Shown one piece after another: positions 10,881 to 23,074 of a stretch of DNA of 64,000 bases; position 1 is the first letter of the stretch; every line of letters starts with the position of its first letter. Origin of the DNA: Acheta domesticus (taxonomy: Eukaryota; Arthropoda; Insecta; Orthoptera; Gryllidae); assembly GCA_031308135.1 (NCBI GenBank), contig JAHLJT010009419.1, forward strand, positions 37,317,221-37,381,220. Reading direction: 5' to 3'. Both the position numbers and the translations under genes were made by a program. The notes beneath the pieces are model-generated. The model ran no database searches, was not told the origin of the DNA, and worked only from the letters and a program-made list of their open reading frames with translations.

Positions 10881-11540
10881 CTTTCAGTAGAATCATTCCA
10901 ACATTCGCTTGAAAACCTCGAGGGAAACCAGGAAAATCCCTGACAGGATGGCCGGCACATATCCAGTAATTTGTAAACTATTGTATTTGTGAGTGAATGT
11001 GCTTAAAATAACTTCAAATAAAGTTTTTCGTAACGTGAAAAATGTTCTGTGAAAAAGAGGTTCAAATTTCGCATTTTTAGTTGCGCTTAAACGCCATTTT
11101 CTTAAAAGCGGCTCCAAATTTAGGACACGGTTTTAGTGTTATTTAATATTATTAAAAGAATATTTTTGTTCTATTACTTTTAGGAAAGGAAAAAAACATT
11201 ATAGTTTTAAAAACGAAATTTGGGCGGCGATAGATGGCAGCTGGTAAGAATATGTGGCAAGTCCGAATAGCTAGCGGATACCAAAAGAAATAGAAAACTA
11301 ATACGGGAAAGGCTGTGTCATTCTGTACCACCACTAGTTCTATACTACGCAAACGAAGTTGGGAAACTAAAAATCGACTATTTTAAGATTCGACATTTTG
11401 CTAGTGTTCAGATGATCTGAGCAACAACGAATATCCTCATAAACACGGTTACAATAATATTACTAAATTTGAGCTCAAGTTTTACATCATAATAATCAAA
11501 TGTTCTTTCTGACTATCACATTTTTATGTCTTCCTGGCAG
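10881..11540 (+). other. Last gene A intron, distal part
   Basis: AT-rich intron with no gene or definable repeat. It ends in TTTTATGTCTTCCTGGCAG before the last coding exon. Confidence 0.6.
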
Positions 11541-11690
11541 AATGGGCTGGTAGAGTGGAGGTACATCTTCATAATCGGAAGCGGCTTCTACTTGCTGACG
11601 GGCTTAATCTTCTTCTTCCTCGGATCCGGCGAGATCCAAAGCTGGAACGACGCCGAGGCCAATCCGGAACAACAAGGACCCAAGCAATGA
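11541..11690 (+). CDS. SLC17 transporter gene A, last coding exon and stop
   Basis: The exon opens after TTCCTGGCAG in phase 0 and gives exactly 50 codons including TGA at 11688-11690. It encodes the last membrane helix of the carrier: VEWRYIFIIGSGFYLLTG, then FFFLGSGEIQSWN, the family's helix-12 and C-terminal signature (GxGExQxWN). The tail is short and polar. An AATAAA at 11996-12001 may be its polyadenylation signal. The frame at 11555 reads the same DNA in the wrong phase. Confidence 0.9.
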   Translation, partial: NGLVEWRYIFIIGSGFYLLTGLIFFFLGSGEIQSWNDAEANPEQQGPKQ

Positions 11691-12427
11691 ACTCTCATAA
11701 TATTAGCATCAATGTTTTATCATATTGTGTGTGTGTATGTGTGTGTGACTATATTCTAAAACTACCATTCCAAGGTTTTGAATGTGATTTATAGAATTTC
11801 AGAAACTGAGAACAAAATTAAATACTAACCTATTTGTGAGTTTGAAACGTATTTCTGGATATCACAGAAATAGGTTCACTGGGATATTTGTTCCAGTGGA
11901 TATTTGATCCCTTTATACCACTTCTCTTGGAAAACTTTCATTTTAGACCTTAATTTATTAGAGATTTGTAATCAGTTTTTCCTGTCATCGTTTTTAATAA
12001 ATCATCAAATAACATTTGCAGAAACATTTCATTTTAAAGAAAAAATATTCTCTGAAAAGGTTTAGAGGTTACATGACGTTATTTCTCTTGTATTTTCAGA
12101 GAACACATTCAGAATTTGTAATGTGGTCCTGGTATTGGACTAACCTCAAATATTAAGTATATTTATGTTGTGTCATGGAATAAATGTATGCATTCAGAAA
12201 TGCAAAAGCAGAACATGAAAGTACTGAATCCGTCAAATTTGCACAGTACTGCAACTCAATCACAAGTGAGTACGTACAGGCTTCTTGGCATTACTGTGCA
12301 AGAACTAGGTGTAAAAACTAAGTCACAAGTTTTTCTAGTCCTCAATAACTTCCCCCACCCTTCCATGCATGATTTAATTTACATGTTTCAATGCAGGATG
12401 TGTGTTTCTAATAATATTAATTCCGGA

Positions 12428-12468
<41 letters not shown>

Positions 12469-14084
12469 TTACGTGCTGTTAAATCTGTTGTAACTCCACT
12501 GCATGGCTCTGGAACAAAACTAAATATTTACGTCAAATGCAACTCGCAATACATTCGGTAGGATTTTGAATCCATATCGTTAAATAACTTGTAAACGATG
12601 CGTTCTATGACCTTAAAAACTAAAATTTTGAGGAAGAAGGCCTCAAAGAAAAGTTTCTCACATCGTAATCTACAGGATCAGCTCTTCTTGAACATTCTAT
12701 TGCATTTTTGCTGCTCCGGCGCTTCCCGATATTACTTCACCTGCTCAGAGATGTGCAGAATCTGCAATTAAATGTGAATGAGAAGGACAGAAAGCGGCAG
12801 AGACAGACCTACAGGGACAGGGTAAGGGAGGGAGAGACAATGAGAAACCGAGATGGGAGCGGAAAGAGGGAGATGAAGGGCAAAACAACGTCTGCCGGGT
12901 TTTCCTAGTTTTTAATAAAATCAGAACTTGATCAAGCATTTTTTAGGTCTTTTAGGTGGCGACCAGAATTTAGAAGATGGTGCTCCATGGTGAACCCACA
13001 GAAGCAGCAAACTCCAGTGAAACAAGAGAAAAACGTGAAAATGAAGATTTTTTCCATTACTATCGTGGGGATGCTTTCGTAGTATTCTTGCTGTCAACAC
13101 AAAAACAAATTTGGTATTTGATTCTTTATTAGTATAATATATGAACGATTTCTTCTTGCATATTTGAGAAAAATCTCTTTGAAATACAGTATATAATCTG
13201 TGTATTGAAAAACAACGCATAAAAATGTAAGAATTGAAACTTATTTAATTTGATAAAATATCATTTATTGCCTTTCTTAATCATACACTTGAACCACAAA
13301 GTATGAATTTTGGTATAAAATGACCTCATAACTTGTTACTTTTATCAGTAGAGGTACTATACGTCGATTGAAAGGTAATTATCGTTGGTGAAAACTTCGT
13401 CAGTCGAATATGAATCAATTCGTCAATTGACGCTGACATGCTGTCGATGTTACGCGAATGCAGGGGCAGAGCTGGGTCTACAGACTCCGTGCAGCCGCTT
13501 CTGACACGCAGATGGCCATGCGGCTGTGAAGAGAAAGTTACGAGAAACGGGAGGTGTGCAGGGTGCAAGGAATGACTCCGGGCGTCCTCGCAGGGAAGGC
13601 GAAGAGAAGGGAATGCGGCAAAAAATCTGGTATTAATACGAGTCAATTACCGCGATGTTTGGGTCTCTGAGTCAAATGTGTGGCATGCTGCAGTCCGGGA
13701 GAGAATCCATCTTTTCATTTGTCAAAAGTCTAGGCCCCGAAGGAGGACTTTTGCCCACCGCTCGTTGAAGTCCGGGTCAATGACCCCCATCTCGATCAGG
13801 TTTTTGTCCAATTTCCCTGATCCATTGAGCAAATGCTGAGATGGCTCCTTGTTTTGCTTCTGGACGTAAATGTAGCTTCACCGTGCGCACGTTTTGTTGA
13901 GCACTCCTTTTGCTTGTAATGGTAGGAGTAGAATTGATGTTCATTACTATTTTGTTAGCAACGCAGAAAAATCAAATCAGTTTATTTACCGTTGAAATTG
14001 ATTTTCTATAACTCGGGAACAAACATTTTTGAAATTTTTATTTTTCTAAAATAATAATTATTTTCTAAATTCTTGTTTCTAGTT
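11691..14084. other. Gene A 3' flank, no gene seen
   Basis: Contains a possible gene A 3' UTR with AATAAA at 11996-12001, a (TA)n tract and AT-rich unique-looking DNA. A GC-richer patch at about 13,480-13,850 includes minus-strand fragments that could be old transposon coding sequence (a WAKVLLRGLDF reading), but I cannot assign them. Confidence 0.5.
12431..12466. repeat. (TA)n microsatellite
   Basis: Eighteen uninterrupted AT dinucleotides. Confidence 0.97.
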
Positions 14085-14166
14085 TTTCAGAAAATGTGCG
14101 TAGATAATCTCTTTCCCCACACGTCATATACAGTTTTTACTGTTTTTGACCAAATAAATAAAGTGT
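14085..14166 (+). repeat. Interspersed repeat fragment shared with 49,085-49,170
   Basis: Both places read AAAATGTGCG, AGATAA, then CCCCACACGTCATATACAG, TTTTTACTGTTTTTG and AAATAAATA. The shared block ends in AT-rich sequence, as the 3' end of a retroposon would. The family is not identified. Confidence 0.6.
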
Positions 14167-14169
14167 GTG

Positions 14170-14716
14170 TGGAGGAGGATTTCATCAAGTATGTCATGTT
14201 TACTGAAGTGAACACTTTCACAGATGGTAAAATCATGAGTAGGCACAATATGCACGTTTGGTTCTAACAGAACCCTCATTCAAAAAAGCATCAATGGAAA
14301 TTCTCTACATATGGGCAGGTTTGTTGGGCAGTTTCGTAATTGGGCCAGTCTTGCTGCACCACATTAACGTGAAACGAGGCTCTATCCATGAAAATTATTT
14401 AAAATTCCTTCGAACACTGATGAGCCTTTGGAGGATATTCAATCGAGAAATATACGTTGTATGTGAATCATGCGCGACAGACAGCACATTCACACACTTC
14501 CACTGTGGTGTGCGCTATTGGCAGAACAACTTCCCGCAGCTCTGAAGGGGGCCGTTGTATGGCTATTTTGATCCTCGGACCTCAATTCCCTTTCATTTTT
14601 GGGGATCATTGTGACTCAACTGTTTACCAAACTCCTCTTCCAACCGTGGTTCCAACGCAGGACGTTTTATTGGAACGAATTCTAGAAGCTGCAGTAGCTA
14701 CCAAAGAATCTCTCTG
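14170..14716 (+). pseudogene. Mariner/IS630-type transposase relic
   Basis: Three pieces in shifting frames follow the order of a DDE transposase: VMFTEVNTFTDGKIMSRHNM-HVW (the xFTDEAxF..HNxHVW region), then IWAGLLGSFVIGPVLL and YLKFLRTL (the VWAGIxGD..IGP..YLxFL region), then FGDHCDSTVYQTPLP and LLERILEAA (the end of the catalytic domain). The expected FxQDGAPxH region has decayed to HFHCGVRYWQNNFPQL. Stops and at least two frameshifts show it is dead. Its terminal repeats were not found. Confidence 0.72.
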
Positions 14717-16099
14717 AATGCAACAGCAAATACAACACCCCACGGGATGACGTGCAGAAATGTCTATCAAGTTGACAAGTCATGTTAGAAATTATCTGTA
14801 ATGTGTGTCTAGTGAGTGGATTAATACATTGATTTCTTAAGAATATCTGTTACTAAAACAGAATAATCGTGTTTTAGTTATGTCTTCTACGAGTATGTAA
14901 TATTTTATTTACTTATTTATTTGATACGTATGTCCTGCATTGTAAGTAAAACTGACAGATCACCAGTTTATTTCAATGTGTTGCAAGGTTCTTTAAAATT
15001 ATTATTTACATTTCTGTCTATATCTTTATCTGTCTGTGTCTAATGCTAAGTTCTTTCTTTACTTCAAATAAACTGCTGTAAACAGATTTGTTCATTCGGG
15101 CAGGAAAACTTCCACTCCTTATCTCCGCTGCAATGACTCGTTTCCTCGTTCCGCGGAATGGAGAAACGGGCCTTTCAAGGCGATGGCCCTGGGGAAACGG
15201 CGAAAGTGGTGCGCCTAACTTTGTTTTGAGCGTCATTATTTCATAATAATGTCCGAATTATCGTGCGTTTGGCTTACATAGTGTCTCACGTTGTATCTCG
15301 CGCATAAACTAGCGTAAAACGACGAAATTTCAACAAGTTCACGAGGAGAATGTATTCTATCGCAACGCAATGTTTTATGAGTTTCTGGCTCGTTGTTTCT
15401 CCGGTATAAACTTTCTTTTAAAATCCCAGACCTACGGCGATTTCAAAATTTCTTTTTTCAGAAATGTTACCATCATAGGTAACCGAAGCCCCACCTCGCG
15501 GGCTCGAAGGTAATTTTGAAACACCTGTATATAAGAATATTACAGAAGAGTTCTTCTAAACCGCCGTACGTTAGCAGGAAGAACAGATAAAAGTTCCCAA
15601 TATACTAAAACATTCCACGAAACATCATCAAGCTACTTTTTATTTAATTAACGTCAATATTAGTTAAAACTGTGTGACGTACTAAGTATAGAAGTGCAAT
15701 ATTTGCACAATTTCTAACACGGTTAATAATGTCTGCATCAACGCGAGTTTTCTGAATATTTTTTTATTATTCAAAAAATATATCAATTTTATTTGAATCC
15801 ACACGGTCCAGGTTTTACACCATCTTTCCTCAAACAAAATTTTCGCGTCCATAGTAACCTATTCTAAGGTTATCATGCTGTCACATTATAGACAATTCAC
15901 ATGTATTTACATTACTTGAGGGTTGTAATGTACGTAATATTCTGAGAAAACTATAACACGCCATTTCTTGCTAAGCGATTACTCACGTGTTAGATTTGAT
16001 CTAACAAAGTATTGTATTTATTAGTTTTTTTAAGGTGTCATTTAAACATCTTGGTCATGTAGTGACTACTGTGACTTTTAATCTGAGGGGGTAACTGTA
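14717..16099. other. Gene-free DNA
   Basis: AT-rich. A block at 15,030-15,540 ending in TTTTGAAACACCTGTATATA resembles the end of a mariner-like element but no partner end was found. The minus-strand frame 15018-15236 has no supporting evidence. Confidence 0.4.
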
Positions 16100-16225
16100 G
16101 GGGGAACACGTAAGTACAACACACACAAACACAAACCCATGTCGGAGGCGGGACTCGACCCCGCGACTCTCCGGTACGAGATCACTACTGCACTATTGAC
16201 TTAGCGATCTCGGCCATTTGGACCA
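16100..16225 (-). repeat. tRNA-derived SINE head (family 2)
   Basis: Read on the minus strand, the sequence has an A box like TGGCCGAGATCG and, about 45 bases on, a B box GGGTCGAGTCCCG, then a GT-rich stretch (GGGTTTGTGTTTGTGTG). The spacing is tRNA-like but the arms do not fold into a clean tRNA and there is no proper anticodon arm, so a SINE is more likely than a tRNA gene. Confidence 0.65.
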
Positions 16226-16871
16226 CTATTTTGTTAAGGCTCAGATTTGTGTATTAGTATTCTTACAAAATTAAATTTTCTTTGTTTTGTTAGTATTTGT
16301 GAGATTAGGTTTTCACGTGGCCAGTGAACGGATTAAAGACAAATGAAATGACTTGTTATTTGTGTTTTTCATTAAGTTTTGTATGAGTTACTTGTTCTTT
16401 TCCTGACGATCTCTGTCGGATCCCTGTTAATTAGAATATTCTTGAGATCACTGTTAAATTCATTTACAATTAATACAAACTTTTACATCTTAGGTTTTGT
16501 GCTCTGCTAAGCGCTCCGCGTGGTAAAATGAACATAGCATGTGTGACCTCTGAGCAGCCGCGCTCAGGGCGAGGTCACAGTATCGAGCGTGGTTCTAAGG
16601 ACAATGGTGCACGAGTGTTGCCTTTCTTAACGCGCGTCAACGCAACGCTCGTGTGACACAGGCCTATCTAGAAAGTAATAAATGTATAAAATCGAGCGCG
16701 ACTCTGGGTCGTCGCGGACTGACGACCATCCGTCAGAATTACGGTGAACTTGCTATCTGTAAATGACGTTAATGACTCCTCCCAGTGTACAAGAGCGTCC
16801 CGAATTATGCAAATCACACAAAGTTCCAGTGACGAGCTAACTGCGACGAAATTGGAAAATTCCAACAAAAA
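16226..16871. other. Gene-free DNA
   Basis: Mixed AT-rich DNA with a GC-richer patch at 16,540-16,650. I see no gene here. Confidence 0.5.
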
Positions 16872-17380
16872 AAACTGGTGATGCTAAAACAGCACGTATT
16901 TTCTCGCCCGTACTTTCACGCAAATTTGCACGAAAAATACTCACATTTTCAAAAAATTCTATATTACCTTATTTCAAAATCTATTTTTAAGGAATAGGTT
17001 TCATTAAGGAAAGAATCTCTATCTTCGTAATTGTAGTTGTAGGAAAACACTGAAAAAATTTTGAATTTTTGCAATTTTCGAAAAATCAGTGTTCTTAAAG
17101 AAAATTAGACCTGCGCCTCTCTTAAACAACCTTCATGCTTATACACACTGACCTTCATACTTTCCAAGCGTTGTTGACGGACAGAGACGTTTTGCCGTCA
17201 ATCGATTTTTTGCTACATTGGTGTTAGAGGATTTTCCCCCTAAATTTAGCAACTGAATTTATTCACTTTTTCTTTACCGGAGCCCTGTAATAAGACATTT
17301 TCTGCCAAAAATTACCATTTTTCCGCGCTGAATTACATATTTTCTACTGCGTAAGTGGTAGCGAGAAAGTAAAAATACAC
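16872..17380 (-). repeat. Interspersed repeat family X, copy 1
   Basis: It starts GTGATGCTAAAA, and includes GACGTTTTGCCGTCA, a GTTAGAGGAT block, GCCCTGTAATAAGA and a GCGAGAAAGTAAAAAT end. The inverse of this order is found at 35,680-36,365 and 47,195-47,510, and a shorter relative at 20,310-20,615. It is non-coding in all four. Confidence 0.7.
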
Positions 17381-20309
17381 TTTCTGCGAAAATCTATGCT
17401 TCTGGAATCAAAACGATTAATAAAATAGTTATTATTTTAATATATCTATTATTGTGAGGAACATGCTGATGAGACTTTTGTCGCATGAGATGACTCGCCT
17501 GCATATTCCGTCTTATTTGATAAAGTCGGATAATTTAATTGGCATGAATTCAAAATAGCTTACGTCATTACATCTCTCTTTTCCGAATTAAATAATCAAT
17601 TGGAAAGTAATAAATGTATACGTTGTAAAAACTATAATTCGATAGGGAACAGGTGAAATGGGTGGTCAACCTCTCTACGTCACTGAATTGCTCAGAAACT
17701 CATAATTTTCCTCGTAGAATGTAAGCTGACATGTAAATTAACAAAACCACACTCTTTATAATTATAGATTTTTCCAAAATTTGGGATTTGGGAAAAACTT
17801 GGCCACATTACCTCCATAAATATATCCCAAGATCAATTATACTGATTCATCACAGATTTTTCGGGCACTTTTCGTCCGTTTTCTCGAAATCCATAAATTG
17901 TGGATTACCGTGCTCTTGCCCACAACTCTTCAAATGTAAACTTTGATGTGACTTGAAATGGATTTTTCCCTTGACTGCAGTCTACTTTCTTCATACCATT
18001 CTAAATCATTTCAGGGAGTCACACAACTTTTGATAGTCCTCTAATTCAAAATAAAATGTAGGGAAGTTAATCTTTCTGGAGTGATACGTTTTAAGATGTG
18101 GGCAGTGAATGTGATTTATTAATAGATTTTTATTACACACTATAAATATACATGAGTAAAATACCGATTTTGAAGAATTATTATACTTGTTAGCTGAGAT
18201 TTAATAGAATTAGATTTGAATATCCAAAAATTATCTAATAGTAATATTGATAATTGACATATGTATTTCTTCTTATTTATTCACTTCAAGCCTAACGCCT
18301 CAAATTTACCATTAAATTATAACATTAATATTCATTCTAATTTTTCACTACTGGGAGATCACTACTGACAGACGTCCGTCGTAATGTCCACCATTTACAC
18401 TACGCGATTATCATGTCACACTCTGTTGTTTACTATTACTCACGCAACTTTTCTTGAACGATGGATTGAAGAAATGCGGGTGGAGTGGGAGTATTACGAA
18501 ATCGGCCACTAGATTTTACGAAGCAATACCATTCTCTGGAGAATCAATCATGTCTTCGCAACTTTCTCAATAATTTGCGTTCTAACTTTCTCAGGAGTTC
18601 GAGGAATCTTCTAAGATGGATCTTAACCTGCTTCGTCGTGAATATATATATCCAGGTGGTATTGTGTGAAGACAGAAGTTCTCGTCTCCACACGTCAGTG
18701 AAGATATGTTTGGAATGTTGTCATCAGTGCTATCTGCGAGCTTTTGCCGTCAACTGTTTATTGTGCCAGAGAGGGGGAAGCAAGATCATCGTTCAAGAAA
18801 AGATTCGCGATTAATACCACTGTGCTCCTTGTTATGGTGTTATTCTCTAAGCATGCAGAATATATTGTGAAAATGGAACATCGTCCGCTCTTGAAAAAGA
18901 AGAACGTTGTTCTAATTGTTGTACGTATCACTGTAACTTTATATTGATGAAATAGTGTAATTTAATGAATTAAAGTAACGCAAGAGTCGAGTGTTAAAAT
19001 AGAGAAGCATTACTTAACGCCTGAAAGGGTACACGAACAGGTAAGTTAATGACTTATATTTTAAATGTATATTTAACTACAGTACATATTATTAGCATAG
19101 ACATATAGCATTGTACACAGTGATAATTTAATAATATGCAGGGTGGATACTAGTGAGTCTCATGATTTGAGCACCTGGCTTTCTTTGCCTGATTGTAAGT
19201 GTTGCAATGCAGTTTTTACAATTGTACATGAGAGAATAGGGTTAGTAGAGACATGTAACGTTCACTTGCTTGTTGTTTGTATTTTACGTGATTTTGGAGT
19301 CAATTATGTTTTTCCATATCGCAATTTCCACGATACATATCGCAACTATGGATAAACATCAACACATGTGTATATTCATAAATTGTTGATAAAACGCATG
19401 TATAGTTTTTAAAATAATGTTTGGCAAACATTTAGTTACAAATTGTGAATCAAACTAGAATATGATCAACGTCATTTTGGGTTGATATGTTTATATTACA
19501 AATAAATTGACGTTTTCATTTGTTGATTTTTTGCAAAACTACCTCGTTAAACGCATTGAAATGTGAAGTAAACAGCAATTGTGAAACTGTTTTCTTATAA
19601 GTTCATTGTTTTCTATCATTACAACATAAAGAAAAGCCATTAAAATGCTAAATTCGTGTTATATGAAATTAATGAATTATAATAGTAATTTTGAACAAAA
19701 TTAAGTGTTAATTAATGTCAGCAAGTCGTCTTTTTCTTCCATAAACACCTGATTTTAGGATTGTACACTTGCTTAATTTCTAAATCCTTTTTCTTAATGG
19801 CTATGACACTGTAAGCAAATACAGCAATAAAATGAATATTTTATTTACCTTTAAGTCAATGTAGTGTATAAAATCAGTTTTGTGGGGAATTTTATTCTCT
19901 TCATCTCTTGAAATAAGGTATTGAACATAAAAAGCATAGGAACCGAAAAATGTAAAAACAAAAATTCTCCACGTTTGACATCCCATATTTTTAAGGCTTC
20001 AGTGATATTTATTCGATCTTTTCATCCCGTTTATAAAATGTCAAGACGAAGCTATCAGCCAAAATGCAGCTCAAGGAACTTTGTCTAGCAGTCAGGACAT
20101 TTTTCTCGACGAATTTTACTGCGCTACTTTTAATGTGTCATTGGGTTTATCGGGTATTATGCTCTTCATAATTTTTGTTGCGACCAAACGCTATTTTACA
20201 GTTTTTGGCTTATTTCAAATAAAATTAAGCATGCTCCGTTCTTTTAATCGTTCTTTACGCTATCAGAGAAAGAAGTTCATTAAAAAATGTGGAACCATTT
20301 TCGGGTGAA
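17381..20309. other. Gene-free DNA, possibly holding a 5' UTR exon of gene B
   Basis: AT-rich. The only splice-like signal I note is a strong donor, GAACAG followed by GTAAGT, at 19,041. Open frames at 18485-18947 lack any family resemblance. Confidence 0.35.
18960..19040 (+). other. Candidate non-coding first exon of gene B
   Basis: A run ending in ACACGAACAG before GTAAGT has no ATG; if spliced to the acceptor at 29,236 it would serve as 5' UTR for the ATG at 29,245 and would put the retrovirus inside intron 1. Only the donor quality supports this. RNA reads would decide. Confidence 0.15.
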
Positions 20310-20615
20310 TTTTGAAAATTTATGTAAAGCGCCCCTAAAAATCAAAATGCTCATTTCAATTTCGTAGAGCCACGATTTCGTTCAGATCAATCGGGGATTA
20401 TCAGTTTTGGAAAAAATCGTGATAGTTTATTTAGGTTCTCGCGTTGTCCTCAGATGGACAACCTGACAGACGAACACAGAAACAAACAGGCGGGGAGACC
20501 TTTTGTTGGAAGTAATTTACTACATTTAGGAACAATGTTTATCCACTTTTCACCAATATATGAGAGTATATTCTCTTCGCTACATACTACCTAGCAATAC
20601 GGGAAAGTAAAAATT
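20310..20615 (-). repeat. Interspersed repeat family X, diverged copy
   Basis: Shares GTTCAGATCAATCGGGGAT, ATCAGTTTTGG, a GCGTTGTCC..ACAGACGAAC region and an ACGGGAAAGTAAAAAT end with the other copies, in the same order as copy 1. Confidence 0.55.
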
Positions 20616-21216
20616 CTTATAAACGGCTCCAATTTCTTTTTATTTAAATTATTTCTGAGATTTATCAAAGAATGGTTAGGACTCTATGTACTCAGGAATG
20701 CTATGTACTTTGCTTCAAAATGTTTGTAGATTTTGCTCAATATATTGTCAAATCGTTCCAAATCTCCAAAAACTTGTACAAGATTTTCTCATAAACAGTC
20801 CCACATTTTTTAACATTTCGTACAGGTACAGAACAATGCACTTAATCATAAGACGCAAATGGCTGGACTTCGAATTATACAAATTCATCTAAATTTAAAA
20901 CAAACGTAATTTGGATCATTCATTTGGTTTTTCGATTCGGCACTGACATTTAACAATCACCACGTAAATCCATTGCCGAATCGAAAGACGAAAATTACAT
21001 TCGCAGTAAAATATTTTTTAATATTGCAAAACGTTTTACATTTTAAATTCAAGTTTTATTTTTTGTAAATTTCTTTAAAATTTAAATTTAGCATGGTCAG
21101 TATTTACAACAAACATGAGAGCACTTTCTGGTAAACTTATTTTATTCGTACATATATTAAAGTTCTAGTATTTATGGAAAATAATAACGTACATCCCCAT
21201 GCCAAGATAGCGCATT
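20616..21216. other. AT-rich flank of the endogenous retrovirus
   Basis: No gene seen. It contains a short palindrome around 20,930-20,990 (GGTTTTTCGATTCGGCA against TGCCGAATCGAAAGAC). The last four bases, CATT, are one copy of the retrovirus target duplication. Confidence 0.5.
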
Positions 21217-21851
21217 TGTAATGGTTAATGCACCTTCATATAAGAGTATGTAAAGCATTGCGTAACAGAAGCAATGGATATTTCCTCACACATGTAACCG
21301 AGAGAAATATCGTTTCTTTACGTTATCTAAATTGGGGTGGCGTCCGGACCGGGCGCTCGAAGGCTTATCTTTATCTTTAAGTATATTGATGAGGGGCCCA
21401 AAACCGCTGTCAGCGTTTATGAGGAGGCAGATTGTGGAAGCGGGGGTGTAGCGAGACTTATGAGAAAGTGATCTCAAAAAGGCGAAAGCACTCGGACAGT
21501 TATGTTTGTTTATTACATCCGAGACATGTACAATTCAGGCGGGGGTGGCGTAATGGCCCCATAAATTTCCCTGTTTTCTATAAAAGGATCCTCTAGCGCT
21601 GATAACGGGACAGACAGCCCAGAGACACTGTTGTAGCAACTTCACGCTGCTCTGCAGCTCATTTTTTATTAAACTTATTTTCATACTTCATCGGACTTGG
21701 TCTCTGTACTTGAAACCTCGCTCACCATCACGCTCCTCCAGGGAACTTAGCTTCCCTGCGAACTCAGTATTTGCATCCTGTATTGGAAGCATTTGTAATT
21801 GCCTGTAAGCACTGCTGGTAGCACATCACACCTGCAGCGAAAGGCATTACA
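21217..21851 (+). repeat. 5' LTR of the endogenous retrovirus
   Basis: 635 bp, with the 7-base terminal inverse TGTAATG/CATTACA. It should hold promoter and polyadenylation signals of the element. A 63-codon minus-strand frame appears identically in both LTRs and is probably chance. Confidence 0.97.
21579..21585 (+). promoter_or_regulatory. TATA box in the 5' LTR
   Basis: TATAAAA followed by GGATCC, about 365 bases into the LTR; the same sequence recurs at 28,894-28,900 in the 3' LTR, where it could drive transcription into gene B. Confidence 0.6.
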
Positions 21852-21869
21852 TGGTGGCAGCGGCTTGGA
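21852..21869 (+). promoter_or_regulatory. Primer-binding site of the retrovirus
   Basis: TGGTGGCAGCGGCTTGGA starts directly after the LTR; TGG is complementary to the CCA end of a tRNA. I did not identify the tRNA. The 5' leader runs to 22,219. Confidence 0.75.
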
Positions 21870-22219
21870 TTGAGGAGCACAGCGAATTCAAGTACATTCT
21901 GCTGACGGCCGGGCTGGAGAGACTTCGCGCCTGTACCGAGGTGGGCCGGAGCCTTTCTCGAGGGAACAACGCTCCAGAGGAATCCACAAGGCGCCGTGGT
22001 ACCCGTACACCGCTAGCAGAAGCCGAGTCCGTGGTTTGGAGGCCAGCATCAGCAGCCGCTGACGAGCCCGAGGGACGTCTTCGGTGATCAGCCGTTGGCA
22101 GCCTGCGCCGCGAGAGGGTCCTCTACCCTGAGGGGAGCTGCGAAGCCATCACTGGAGGCCCGAACTACGCATCTTCAAGCCACCCTACATCTTTCTCTTG
22201 GTAAGAGGTTAATCCAGCC

Positions 22220-23074
22220 ATGGCAGACGATGATGTTATTGATAATGAGGAAAATTATATATCAGTTATACAGGCAGTAAAACTAATATCGCGTAACTTT
22301 GATGGTAATCCACTACATCTAAGAGAATTTATTGAAGGAGTTGAGGCAGCAACGGAAGTAGTACACCCCAATAAACGATCATTGCTTTTAAAATTCATTG
22401 AATCAAAAATTACCGGCAATGCTAAAGATAGGTTATTAGCACGAACAGAACGCGAAACTTGGGAACAAGTGAGAGCGATTTTAGAGGAAAATTTCTCAGT
22501 ACGGCGTACGTTAGAATATTACGCGGGCGTATTATTCACGTCGAAGCAGGGATCAAATGAAACAGTAGCACAGTGGGGTTCGCGAGTAGATAGTATGGCT
22601 ATAGATTTGAGAAGGGAAGTAAAAGGCAGGTTGGAAAAATTAGAACAGAAAGATAACGCGCGTTATGTAGAGGGAGGTTTGCAATTAATAGGAGAATTCT
22701 TAAAAGGAACGTTTATTGCGGGACTGAAAGATGAAAGGATAAAATATATAGTGAAAGCTAAAGGAGAAGAGGAATCTTTAGCTCAAATAGTAGAAACCGC
22801 TCTACAGGAAGAGAGCGAAGTAAAATCGCAAAGGTACAAAAATAATCAGGGACAGTGGAATTCACGTTATGAGAATACGCGATATGATTCTAGGAAGCAA
22901 CAAGGTGCGCATGTTAAAAGTGAAGTTAATGTTACTGCTGTAAATACTGTGAAATGTTTTAAGTGTCAGGAACTGGGCCACATTGCTAGGGTTTGCAATA
23001 ATGAACCGAAATGCGCAAAGTGCGGTAGGCGGAATCATGAAACTAGGAATTGCAAACAGGGAAACAGGCAGTAG
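22220..23074 (+). CDS. gag: Endogenous retrovirus gag (284 codons)
   Basis: The structural polyprotein of the virus-like particle, which packages the genomic RNA. The N-terminal two thirds are a charged helical capsid-type region (FDGNPLHLREF at about 30, then the WxxxRxxLxENF type motif near 95). Two zinc knuckles close the protein: CFKCQELGHIARVC and CAKCGRRNHETRNC, both C-x2-C-x4-H-x4-C. The ATG at 22,220 is the first in a good frame after the leader; upstream open frames at 21851-22280 look like chance. The last 25 bases overlap pol, which is in the -1 frame, so pol would need ribosomal frameshifting. The frame is intact. Confidence 0.9.
   Translation: MADDDVIDNEENYISVIQAVKLISRNFDGNPLHLREFIEGVEAATEVVHPNKRSLLLKFIESKITGNAKDRLLARTERETWEQVRAILEENFSVRRTLEYYAGVLFTSKQGSNETVAQWGSRVDSMAIDLRREVKGRLEKLEQKDNARYVEGGLQLIGEFLKGTFIAGLKDERIKYIVKAKGEEESLAQIVETALQEESEVKSQRYKNNQGQWNSRYENTRYDSRKQQGAHVKSEVNVTAVNTVKCFKCQELGHIARVCNNEPKCAKCGRRNHETRNCKQGNRQ

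Noticed and set aside
13680..13850. Minus-strand transposase-like words (WAKVLLRGLDF)
   Set aside because: Too short and interrupted to assign to a family without a search.
16100..16225. A tRNA gene on the minus strand
   Set aside because: A and B boxes are present but the stems and anticodon arm do not fold properly; a SINE head is more likely.
18485..18947. Two overlapping frames of 67-109 codons
   Set aside because: No recognised motif, no splice context and atypical composition; kept only as gene-free DNA.
21286..21477. 63-codon minus-strand frame present identically in both LTRs
   Set aside because: The identity only reflects identical LTRs; no motif supports a protein.
21851..22280. 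Open frames starting at the LTR/primer-site junction and in the leader
   Set aside because: No family resemblance; they sit in the untranslated leader before gag and look like chance frames.
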